Source: Dactylorhiza incarnata
Taxonomy: Eukaryota; Streptophyta; Magnoliopsida; Asparagales; Orchidaceae
Assembly: GCA_033032865.1 (NCBI GenBank)
Contig: JAWHQI010000170.1
Location: forward strand, 5,035,501 to 5,099,500
Direction of reading: 5' to 3'
DNA length: 64,000 nucleotides
Part shown: positions 55,399-64,000 of the stretch, piece by piece
Layout: the number at the start of each line of letters is the position of its first letter
Position numbering within the stretch: position 1 is the stretch's first letter
Translations under genes and position numbers: made by a program
Notes under the pieces: model-generated
Told to the model about the DNA's origin: nothing
Database searches by the model: none
The model's input: the letters and a program-made list of their open reading frames with translations, nothing else

Positions 55399-56980
55399 GG
55401 GCAATGTTATAATCATACCAATTATAGCCATTTACCGCCAAATTATAATGACACGTCAAAATATGTCATTTTCACATCGACATGTTATTGACACACCAAA
55501 ACAAAAAATTTGATTTTCTTCACCCCAACACTAAAAATTTGATATTTACACTACAATAATATCTCAATGAAGTTTTTGAATTCCCAATACATAGGGTGTT
55601 TCTGTGCAAACCAAGCAGTCCTTAAAGGTTATGATATACATTCTCAACATATAGTTTGTGGCAGGGGTTCCTCCCAAAGTGGAAAGTTTGAAAATTGAAG
55701 TTAAAAGAATCAAGTTTAATTTTATTATGCCCCCTCCGCCACATCATCGCCGTCGTCTTGGACCTCGGTGTCATGTTCCTGCCCGTATTCCATGCGAGCA
55801 TGCACGCTGTTTACCCAGAAATCAGCGACCACCTTGAGCTAGCTTTTTTGCAGGTGACCGAAGCAATCGACTTGCTCTCGCAGTCGTCGAGCAATCTCTC
55901 CCGGCGACCCAGCTTTATCTCGCTAGGATTTCGAGCCTGGGCGGCCTCTCACCTCCTGGGCAGTTCCCCCTAGGGTGGTCACGCTCCGCGCGACCTCGCC
56001 CTGAGGTCGCCTCCCGGGCGACCTCGCCTCGGGAGGTCGCTCCGCGCGACCTCGCCCTGAGGTCGCCTCCCGGGCGACCTCGCCTCGGGAGGTCGCTCCG
56101 CGCGACCTCGCCCTGAGGTCGCCTCCCGGGCGACCTCGCCTCGGGAGGTCGCTCCGCGCGACCTCGCCCTGAGGTCGCCTCCCGGGCGACCTCGCCTCGG
56201 GAGGTCGCTCCGCGCGACCTCGCCCTGAGGTCGCCTCCTGGTTTCCAGCCCTTGTCTTTGACATGAGCGGTCTCATTTCTGAGACCATCGTATCTCTTCC
56301 CATCAGCTGGGGCGGTCTCATTTTTGAGATCGTCAATACCTCATTTCGGTAGCTGGAGCTCTCATTTATGAGACCTCGTTACCTCTTTTTCAGCAGATTC
56401 TGCTATCTTCTCCCAAGAGACTCTCGACATTTTTTTTTCCTCCCTCTTGTCTTCTATCATAGCTCAAAGTAACCAACCATCTAATAGTTTCCTTCCTCCA
56501 CCTCTTTGCAGCTTGAGCGAGTGTGGACCTGGAGCATTTTTGGCTCTAACACACTTTCACCGTTCTCAACGCCGACATCAGGAATAGATGGGTGCATGCC
56601 GTATTAACTACTCTACTATCTCTATGTTTGAGAAGTATCAACCCTATCAGAAATCCAATGGCTCAAATCCTACCACAAATATGTGCTTTCGCCGAAAAAA
56701 AGGAAGCCATTCCTCTGATTCATGACAAAAAAGAGGGTTTTCGGATCTAAGAAAATGAATACGAACTTGACAGACGGCTTCTAGAACGAGATTGAGCTTC
56801 AAGATGGAGATTCGTAATGAAAATCAGGTAGGGCTTACTAGGATTTATGCTGCCTAGCTTCAGAGACAGCGAAAGAGGAAGCGATGTGAATGAGTGTGTT
56901 AATATTAGGGATTTGGTGTTAGTTTAAGATTTTTTAAATGTGATACTAATCATAATGTGTGCTACTAGTAACATTGTCCT
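55399..56980. mobile_element. Third related element, about 1.6 kb, carrying a satellite
   Basis: The left end AGGGCAATGTTATAATCATA and the right end (complement AGGACAATGTTACTAGTAGC) form an imperfect inverted repeat similar to the two neighbouring elements; next to the left end are GACACACCAAAAC words as in those. The interior has a GC-rich patch (55690-55980) and a 56-bp satellite. No transposase is seen. The boundaries are inferred from the end similarity only. Confidence 0.45.
55984..56238. repeat. 56-bp GC-rich satellite, 4.5 copies
   Basis: Units start CTCCGCGCGACCTCGCCCTG at 55984, 56040, 56096, 56152 and (partial) 56208 and appear identical by eye. Each unit contains inverted words (GAGGTCGCCTCCCGGGCGAC and TCGCCTCGGGAGGTCG), so the array is strongly self-complementary and CpG-rich. 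The open frame on the minus strand (Arg/Glu-rich repeats) is a by-product. Confidence 0.95.
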
Positions 56981-57084
56981 AATTTTCAGGCCGTAATTTT
57001 AAAATAAACCATTTATAAAGGCACTTATTATTTGTAGATCATAAATATATATCCGCATACCAAAGTTATTCCGTTTTATTTGCG

Positions 57085-57240
57085 TTTACAAATTGTTATC
57101 CGCAGATATATTTTAAACTTGAGCAATCGATGTCTTCATTCTCTTCTATTTTATTTGAGTTTACAGATTGCTATCCGCAGACAAATTTTAAACTTTAGCA
57201 GTAGATGTCTTCGTTCTCCTGAGCATGTCATGTCAACGAA
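57085..57240. repeat. Tandem duplication of about 77 bp
   Basis: Two adjacent diverged copies share GTTTACARATTG, TATCCGCAGA, AAATTTTAAACTT-like words and GATGTCTTCRTTCTC. They are non-coding. Confidence 0.75.
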
Positions 57241-57624
57241 GGAATATCTCCGACGACCTTCTGAGCACTTCAAACTGTGCACGGATCGTGATTCATAAAA
57301 TGAATGTGCGGATAGAGACCGAGTTGAGGAAGAAAGACGATTTCTTCGTTGTTCATACGATTTCAATTTGTTTGGGAAGATTTGGATAGCTAGGGTTTGT
57401 TTGGAAAGATTTAGATAGCCGAGGTTACTCTCTCTCTGTGGTGAGAAGGCGAAGAGGACGATCAAATTTTTTTTAATAATATGTGGATAAAAAAATATCT
57501 GCGAATAACAAATTTGACTTTCTTTAGAGGTGCGAATAGAAAAAATTATGACAACCGCACTAAATAAATCTAATATATAATCTCAATTTCCACCATAAGG
57601 TCATAATAATGTGTCATTGATAAA

Positions 57625-57857
57625 ATGATCCGAACCCCTGACCCGTGCTTTCTAAAACCCGCCCCTCAATTCCTCGCTTCCGCCAAAATCCGAAGCCTCC
57701 CCCTGTTCGATCCCGAAGCCCTCGCTCCCCGGCATCCTCGCCGCCTGCAATCAGGACCTGCAAGCGATCTCTCTCGCCGCCGCCTGCAATCAGGACCTCC
57801 AAGCGAATCCTCTCTCCGCCGCCCCTCTCGCCGCCGACGGATCCTGCAGCATCCTAG
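57625..57857 (+). other. Possible 5' exon of an unidentified gene
   Basis: A GC-rich, CGCCGCC-containing segment, including a duplicated CGCCTGCAATCAGGACCT, ends at GCATCCTAG|GTACTCC, a plausible donor at 57858. It looks like a plant leader or first exon. No downstream coding exon was recognised; the gag-only copia element follows at 57989. Confidence 0.3.
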
Positions 57858-57925
57858 GTACTCCCTTCCTCAGCACTCCACTGCCGATCTCTCATACTAT
57901 TAGGATTTCACTTATATGCCATTTT

Positions 57926-57939
<14 letters not shown>

Positions 57940-57956
<17 letters not shown>

Positions 57957-57966
57957 GGGGGGGGGG
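57940..57966 (+). repeat. 27-base G run in a G-rich tract
   Basis: After (TG)n comes a run of 27 G and then GGGGGT repeats up to the copia LTR at 57989; the tract resumes at 60815. The element therefore split one G-rich tract. Confidence 0.9.
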
Positions 57967-57988
57967 TGGGGGTGGGGGTGGGGTGGGG

Positions 57989-58628
57989 TGTTATGAAAAA
58001 ACGGTCGATCCGGGTGCGGATAGAGATCTCATGTTCAAAATAAATTTTATAACGGCCAAAATTGAGGTTACGAAATAATAACGGACAAATAATAAAAGGC
58101 AAGCACCACACACAAGAACACCAAAATTTTAAAGTGGTTCTCCGAAAGAATTGAAATGGGTACGTCCACTGCGCAGACATAGATCAAATTTATTTCTCAA
58201 AATTCTCAAACATACGATACAGCTAAAATGGAGGAGAAAGAATAGACTGAGAAGAACTCGAATCCTCCAAGATCCGGCTGTGCGTGTTGCGACGAGAATC
58301 AAGGCGGCGACGAAAGTAAAGAAAAAGATCTGCTGCACTTATACATGTTGGTCGGCCACCTCTTGAATTTAAATAGGAGAGAAATCCTAGGGGGGAAGGA
58401 GGGCCGACTGCCACCATTGGAAGCAAGATAATTCCTTCCCCAAAATAGAATTGCCAAGTTGGCAAACCCCCAAAAAACCGGGCTGAAAATTAGGAGAATA
58501 AAATCCTTCTAAAAATAGTTGCCATGCTGGCAATCCAAGAGAAACCAGAGAGAAATCCGGCTGAAAAATAGGGGATCCGGGAGGAGGAAATCAGGCAGAG
58601 TCATGAGGAGGGCGTCAATCTCGCAACA
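57989..58628 (-). repeat. Copia 3' LTR, 640 bp
   Basis: On plus the LTR reads TGTTATGAAAAAACGG at its left and CTCGCAACA at its right. On the minus strand it is the downstream LTR. TATA-like words are AT-poor; promoter placement is uncertain. Confidence 0.92.
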
Positions 58629-59264
58629 ATCTCCACCTTGACGTCTTTCCCATGGCAAGCTCCACCTAGCTGAAATAACTCCAAGAGAAAACCCCAAACT
58701 ATCACCAAGAATGAATCATAAGAAAAGAACTCATTCAATCCTGAGTAGCACACAAACTGGACTAACGTGGCTGTCTTAGAAATGCTCCACCTTGAAGCTA
58801 AATTCCAACCGCTCCACCTCCAGCGGTGGTCTCCCATAGCAAACTGAATCTGTCAAGACTCCTGGTATTTGATGTGCGCGCGGGCGAGAAATTTGATAAA
58901 TGCAGACACATCAAGAAGAGAATGCAAACAACTGTCCTCAGCATGAAAAGATGAAACCCATATAAGAACTAATCAGAAAAAGATTGATTAGACACACTCT
59001 AAGCCCATGTAGAACGAATGAGTAACAATGAAAGGGCTAAGGTAATAGGGGAACAAGACGCATTCAAATAATGAAATCTTTGACCAGGGAAAAATAACTC
59101 AGAATAAGAGTTATAAAAGACAAAAGCATTGTAGCATGACTAAGAAAAAATAGAGGGAAAATGATGGTGAGCAAATGAAGGGATAAAAAACAGAATGAAA
59201 ATGATAAAAAAAATGCAGGAAGAAAAATAAATAAAACAAGGGAAAAAGATAGGTGAGAAAAGTA

Positions 59265-60087
59265 CTAAAGGACGTCCACATCGACATCCTCAAGGCATAG
59301 TGATGCGACAGACTTTTCTTTATCATCACCAAGGGATTTTTCTTTCTCCTTGTTCTGAAGCTTCCAGCAGTCCTTGATTCCGTGACCCTTCTTTTTGCAG
59401 TAATTGCAGTGGCTATCTGAACTTTTCTTGGACTTGCCTCCTCTGTCTGAACCAGACTGACCCCGAGAGAATAAAGCTGAGCTTTCAGCAACTCCTGAGC
59501 CGGACGACTTCTTTTGGATGTCATCTGAGAGTAAGGCTGTCGTGACTTCTTCCATGTCTAAAACTTCTTTACTGTAGGTAAGAGTAGTGACCATGCTCTC
59601 GTAGGACTTTGGAAGAAAGTTCAGTAAAATAACTGCCTTGTCCTCTTCCTCCACCTGAATATCCATGTAGAGAGGAACCCTCCTTCATGCTAAACTTGTA
59701 TAACTGCTGCTTGAGGTAGATGCGGTTGGGGAGGGACTTCGTCATATAGGTACTCTCCAATTTTGCCCAAAGACCAGAGGCCGTCGTCTCTGAAAGAACT
59801 CCATACAACACATCATCCTGTAGACAAAGTTGTATGGTGGACATAGCTTTGAGATCCAAATCCTCCCACATGCGATCGGTAACCTCAGCATCCTTATGGG
59901 TCATTCCCAATAGGACACGGTGTAAACCTTCCTTGATCAATAGTGCCCGGACCTTGACATGCCACAGGCCAAAATTGTGTTTTCCGTCGAACTTCGTAAC
60001 TTCAAACTTCGCACCGGGTGTGGAAGTTGCCATAGAAAATAAACTGAAGAAATATGCGCGGAGACCGAAGCGACCGAATAAATTCAC
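59265..60087 (-). pseudogene. Copia gag (UBN2 type) with zinc knuckle
   Basis: The frame 60087-59569 contains the likely start MATSTPGAKFEVTKFDG at 60030, then NFGLWHVKVRALLIKEGLH, TIQLCLQDDVLYGV, LWAKLESTYMTKSLPNRIYL and KQQLYKFSMKEG. Gag then continues in another frame (59666-59265): VEEEDKAVILLNFLPKSYES, and the zinc knuckle CNYCKKKGHGIKDC. A single frame change near 59.66 kb separates the two parts; otherwise gag is complete. The region from 59.26 to 58.63 kb holds no recognised pol. It belongs to the common plant copia group with a LYMLKQQLY-type gag. Confidence 0.85.
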
Positions 60088-60162
60088 GGATCAAGATTGG
60101 GAAGATAGGGAGCGGACCGATGTCGTCACCTACCGTTGACCCAACTCAAAACGGAACCTAGC

Positions 60163-60174
60163 TCTGATACCACT
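60163..60174 (-). other. Primer-binding site, tRNA-Met type
   Basis: Minus strand TGGTATCAGAGC, two bases after the LTR end ATAACA. Confidence 0.92.
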
Positions 60175-60814
60175 TGTTATGAAAAAATGGTCGATCCAAG
60201 TGCGGATAGAGATCTCATGTTCAAAATAAAATTTCTAACGGCCAAAATTGAGGTTACGAAATAATAACGGACAAATAATAAAAGGCAAGCACCACACACA
60301 AGAACACCAAAATTTTAAAGTGGTTCCCCGAAAGAATTGAAATGGGTACGTCCACTGCGCAGACAGAGATCAAATTTATTTCTCAAAATTCTCAAACATA
60401 CGATACAGCTAAAATGAAGGAGAAAGAATAGACCGAGAAGAACTCGAATCCTCCAAGATCCGGCTGTGCGTGTTGCGACGAGAATCAAGGCAGCGACGAA
60501 AGTAGAGAAAAAGATCTGCTGCACTTATACATGTTGGTCGGCCACCTCTTGAATTTAAATAGGAGAGAAATCCTAGGGGGGAAGGAGGGTCGACTGCCAC
60601 CATTGGAAGGAAGATAATTCCTTCCCCAAAATAGAATTGCCAAGTTGGCAAACCCCCAAAAAACTGGGCTGAAAATTAGGAGAATAAAATCCTTCTAAAA
60701 ATAGTTGCCATGCTGGCAATCCAAGAGAAACCGGAGAGAAATCCGGCTGAAAAATAGGGGATCCGGGAGGAGGAAATCAGGCGGAGTCATGGGGAGGGCG
60801 TCAATCTCGCAACA
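60175..60814 (-). repeat. Copia 5' LTR, 640 bp
   Basis: Same length as the copy at 57989-58628, without indels. It borders the PBS at its lower end. Confidence 0.92.
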
Positions 60815-62231
60815 GTGGGGCGGGTGGGGTGGGGGTGGGGGTGAGGAGCGGATCTGCGTACCATTGACATTACTGCAGAAACTCAATAATAAGAAATTAT
60901 CATTCTTCTTTGAAAGGTTACTGTTCATCTTCTCAGGTAGTTAGGTAATGGCTCCATAAGCTTCCCGCGGCGGCTTCTCTGCCGGAAGCTATTAGAGGGG
61001 GGGGGGGGGACGATTTTCTTCTAGATTTTCTTATTTTGTCGTTTTTTTCTATCCATTTAAATTATGTTGACAAAATATGTATATATGATGTGTTTGCTGA
61101 ATAAATTTCATAATAGACTGTTGGATTCTTAAGATGTTAAAGTCCAAACTAAGAGGTTTTAGCTGAAATCTACATTAGCTTTAAAATAACCCTAAAATGA
61201 TTGGTGAAGAGATGAAAATGAATGTTGTGTCTGCCACAACTATTGTCATAGTAGCATCTTTGCACATTCTGCGGGCCGCGGGCGGCGTCATTCGACGACA
61301 TGATTATGTGGCGAGGGTAGGCAATTTAGTAAGCGCCAGCGAGTTTCTTCAATTTGGAAGTAGTTCATTAAAGGTAGTAAGAACTATGAGTGAGAATGAA
61401 GTGTAATTATCAGCGGGGAGAAGTATTACCTAGAGTAAGTAGATTCTTAAGTAATTCTTGTCTTTCCGTGTCTTCCATTGTGAAATGATAATAATTGAAG
61501 ACTATTTTATTGAATGTGAACATTCATGGCCAATGTGAAAACTGAAGTAATTGCATCAAAGATTAGCATAAATATCAACACTCATTAAGCAAACATTTAT
61601 GAGCATCAATACAGAGTATAATTTAGAATAAAGAATTAAGCATATGAAAATGATTCAGAATAAAAATGAAAATGAACAATTAAAATAGGAGATGAGTACC
61701 TCGCACCGAGTGGAGGTATTGAAATCTTCACTTTGGGAAAAATATATCAAAATCCGGTGAGCAAATTAAGTTGACCCACATGCACCATTTATTCGGATAT
61801 TACACTGGATTTGAGCTCCAAATATAAAAGTGAGATTTTTTTTGTACAAATTAAATACACGCTAGCCATAAGTTGAGACATTCTTAAGAAAACAAATGAA
61901 ATAAGTAAATTCCTACAGTTGAAAAGGAAAATTTGAATGTGAAGAGATCCTGAATAACATGAACGATCTGGTTGAAGTGCTGGTTTACTTCGCCAGTGAA
62001 CAATATCAAAATCCGGTGAGTAAATTAAGTTGATTCACATGCACCATTTATTTGGGTGTTACATTGTGTTTGAGCGCTGCAGAAAATGAGTGACAGAAAG
62101 TTCTTGATGAATAATAATATTACATTTTTCATGAAGTTCCTTTTTTGGAGTTCAAGAATGACCCCCTTATATTATTAGAAGAATTATTTAAAATCCATTA
62201 ATAATTAACATGGCTGTAGAAGTACAAAGTC
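60815..62231. other. No gene recognised
   Basis: The G-rich tract continues to about 60845, and a 13-base G run lies at 60997-61009. The small frame 61197-61406 has a hydrophobic segment but no known family. Two diverged copies of a stretch of about 75 bp lie at 61741-61815 and 62003-62078. Confidence 0.4.
61741..61815. repeat. Direct duplication, copy 1 (copy 2 at 62003-62078)
   Basis: Both copies share ATATCAAAATCCGGTGAG, AAATTAAGTTGA, CACATGCACCATTTATT and TTTGAGC. Copies are about 263 bp apart and may come from a tandem duplication of gene-flanking DNA. Confidence 0.8.
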
Positions 62232-62348
62232 CTAGCACATAATCCACCTCTCCTTTATAGTTTCCCTTGATACTCCAGTGATGTTGCCTTCGTCATCCCC
62301 TCCATGTGTAAAACCGCCAGAAGAATTCAGGCCTTGAATAGAAAGTGA
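62232..62348 (-). CDS. Possible terminal exon of an unidentified gene
   Basis: After an acceptor-like TATACTGCAG the minus strand reads 38 codons in phase 0 (SLSIQGLNSSGGFTHGGDDE..ERWIMC) and a stop. Composition looks coding-like, but I do not recognise the family and see no upstream exon; the chromovirus LTR at 62662 lies upstream. It could be the end of a gene split by that insertion, or chance. Confidence 0.3.
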   Translation of the reverse strand, partial: SLSIQGLNSSGGFTHGGDDEGNITGVSRETIKERWIMC

Positions 62349-62661
62349 CTGCAGTATATGGAAAGAAGACAATGACCACAAATTTTTGAGAATTTCATCA
62401 AAAATATGGAATTTGTGAAATATTGGGGACCAATGGAGCACCGAGACAAGAACACCAAAGACTGAATATGAAACACTTCTCTTCTATTAATTTGTAGAAA
62501 GTTACAAGTTATAAATAAACAAGACTGAAAACAAGTTGCATACAGTTCGATTTATGACAGCCAAAAAAGAAGTAAAGAAACTGGTCGCGGACGGTGTCCG
62601 CTTCTCCTCCACAGCACACCACACAAGTGTTACTCGCTACCGCCCGACGTTAACTCCTAAC

Positions 62662-63751
62662 TGATGCAGCGGTAGACCGGCGATAAACGCAGACACTCCT
62701 AAATGCAACTCTTGGAGGATAATATGGACTAGGGTGCACGTGTGTACATGAAGCAATTGCAAATTAAGATCCACTAGCAAATAATTTTCACAAAGCTTTT
62801 GGCGCAATCACACAATCCGGAGTAAATATTAATGCTCAGAAACAATCTAGATCAACCAACGAAAGAGGTGCAAATCGGCTGAAGTGCGCCGGTAGAGGTT
62901 CCGCAAGTCACTCAAAAGGGTTCACAATAGCATAATAAAGTTAACATCCACTACAATAGTTCAACAAGATATCCAATAAGAAACCAAACGACAATATACC
63001 TTGATTCGCTCCTGTATGAGGAGGGGTTCGGCGTTGGGAGGGAAATCCGCTGAGAGTGTGCTGCCGGACGGAGAGGTGGTTCCACGGAATGGGGGTGGGG
63101 GAGATATGCGGGCTGCTATCGAAAGGGGAAGGGAGGGAGGCTGCAGGCTGTGGTTCCTCGGAAGGGAGGGAGGTGGCGGGCTGTGGTTCCTCGGAAGGGA
63201 GGGAGGCTGCGGGCTGCTGGCCGAAGGGAGAAGGGAGGAGGATTTTTGGGCGACGGGGTCGAGTGGGGAGGTTGACGGGAAGCTATAGGGGAGAGGTCGG
63301 GAAGACAGATTTCGGCGGGAGGGCTTCCAGTGGGGCGGAATAGGGGAGGAGGGGCTGGCTGGGCTTACCGGAGGTGGGAGGAGGAAGGGTGAGCAGCGAC
63401 GGCTGGAGGATGGCGACGTCGGAGGTGTATCGAGCACAGGAGGCGAACCGCGGACCACGGACCGGTCGGCTGCGTTAGGGCAGCATCCAATCTCCCTCAA
63501 AACATCCAAAACCCCCCTATTTATAGGAGGAATGCAGGAAATAAACATAAAATAACAACAAGGCTCCTGATCGGACGGCCGTAAGTGTCCGAGCCGATCG
63601 GGGCTAAACGCAGCATAAAAATAATAAAGTCATATATGGATTCGACTCGGAACGACCCTCCGGGCGCATCCGCGGACTCGGATCGCCCATCCGGGTCGCC
63701 GATCACCGCCTCCTGCGGGAATAGACGTGCGCGTGCGGCCGCACGCCATCA
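62662..63751 (-). repeat. 3' LTR of the second chromovirus, 1090 bp
   Basis: On the minus strand it begins TGATGGCGTGCGG after the purine tract AAGTCGGGGGAGT and ends CTGCATCA, with the same TGATG/CATCA ends as the LTR at 18200-19350. The TATA context CCTATAAATAGGGG lies near 63525. CTAAC lies outside the lower end. The interior GAAGGGAGGGAGG words are repeated near 63130-63210. Confidence 0.8.
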
Positions 63752-63983
63752 ACTCCCCCGACTTGAAAGCACTCATCTCCGGTGAGTGAAGATGATCGTA
63801 CTCTCGGCGAAGATCAGGGGCGAGACTCTCGAGCTCCTCAGCAGAAATCCATGCGTCGTCAGAAGCCGGGCGGGTGAGCCAGTGAACCAGGTACCGTAGG
63901 ACCGTCGAACCGCCCGTCACTGTGAAGTCATGACCAACGATCCGTAATGCGTCTCCAGTGGGTGCAGGCGACTGCCGTAGCAA
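63752..63983 (-). CDS. Chromodomain-like tail of the second chromovirus (partial)
   Basis: The open frame from the window edge reads ALRIVGHDFTVTGGSTVLRY, then LVHWLTRPASDDAWISAEEL, the chromodomain pattern (YLVxW..P..D..W) at the end of plant chromovirus integrases. LRREYDHLHSPEMSAFKSG follows and is shared with the first copy. It is uninterrupted here and runs on into the LTR; the integrase core is off the right side. Confidence 0.75.
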
Positions 63984-64000
63984 TGTGTCTCCATCATAAT

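Larger units (their letters stand above)
57989..60814 (-). mobile_element. Two-LTR, gag-only Ty1-copia element, 2.8 kb
   Basis: Two 640-bp LTRs, about 17 mismatches apart by eye, flank a 1.55-kb interior that encodes gag but no recognisable protease, integrase or RT. The PBS (60163-60174 on the minus strand, TGGTATCAGAGC) adjoins the upper LTR. GTGGGG lies on both sides (57983-57988 and 60815-60820), a probable target duplication in a G-rich tract. It is a non-autonomous derivative that would need enzymes from a relative. Confidence 0.9.
62662..64000 (-). mobile_element. Second chromovirus, 3' end, running off the window
   Basis: The LTR at 62662-63751 and a chromodomain-like tail above it match the 18.2-23.6 kb element in order. 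The same TTGAAAGCACTCATCTCCGG and GATGATCGTACTCTCG words precede the purine tract in both. The rest of pol would lie beyond the right edge. Confidence 0.85.

Noticed and set aside
55984..56238. CRISPR-like regular repeat
   Set aside because: Units abut with no unique spacers, and this is plant nuclear DNA.
55923..56336. Arg/Glu/Pro-rich open frame
   Set aside because: By-product of the 56-bp satellite, repeated in register.
62961..63548. 195-codon Pro/Ser-rich open frame
   Set aside because: Lies wholly inside the second chromovirus LTR and is low-complexity.
1..64000. rRNA genes, organelle insertions or bacterial operons
   Set aside because: No recognisable rRNA, plastid, mitochondrial or prokaryotic sequence was seen.

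Overview
This is nuclear DNA of a flowering plant. It holds spliced genes with GT-AG introns, an AUX/IAA gene with its canonical domains, a plant clavaminate-synthase-like dioxygenase gene, an Au-type SINE, plant Ty1-copia and Ty3-gypsy lineages, and a PIF/Harbinger transposon with a Myb/SANT partner gene. I could not resolve the species. Most of the 64 kb is transposable-element sequence lying between, and inside, very few host genes.

Layout from left to right. 0-6 kb: a broken, intron-bearing copy of elongation factor 2 (minus strand) with a foldback solo-LTR-like element inside it. 6.2-7.3 kb: a foldback element with arms of about 480 bp. 8-10.2 kb: remnants of a non-LTR RNase H domain and of a copia gag. 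11.3-14.7 kb: a probably intact five-exon AUX/IAA gene (minus) with a TAA-flanked MITE in one intron and a tandem-repeat block in another. 16-17.15 kb: a truncated gypsy/Tat LTR plus the start of gag. 18.2-23.6 kb: a 5'-truncated chromovirus (minus) that keeps gag, protease, RT, RNase H, a chromodomain-like tail and the 3' LTR but shows no integrase. 24-30 kb: mostly AT-rich DNA with two MITEs and a weak PPR-like fragment.

30.1-34.7 kb is an end-to-end PIF/Harbinger element with terminal inverted repeats, TAA target duplications, a Myb/SANT gene and a DDE transposase gene. About 300 bp beyond it is the last exon of a TauD/TfdA-type dioxygenase (homologue of Arabidopsis At3g21360) whose first two exons lie at 51.7-53.3 kb. 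The exons join in phase into 321 codons, so the intervening 16.4-kb stretch is a single intron. That intron holds a broken copia element (36.2-39.25 kb) followed by a rearranged Tat-lineage gypsy element (39.25-50.06 kb). The other intron holds an Au SINE, and a 419-bp palindromic MITE starts about 100 bp upstream of the start codon.

53.4-57 kb carries three elements with related termini, one containing a 56-bp GC-rich satellite. 58.0-60.8 kb is a two-LTR, gag-only copia element inserted in a G-rich tract. 62.7-64 kb is the 3' end of a second chromovirus that runs off the window. Only the AUX/IAA and dioxygenase genes look like functional host genes. The AUX/IAA protein would act in auxin signalling and the dioxygenase as a 2-oxoglutarate/Fe(II)-type oxygenase; nothing suggests that they work together.
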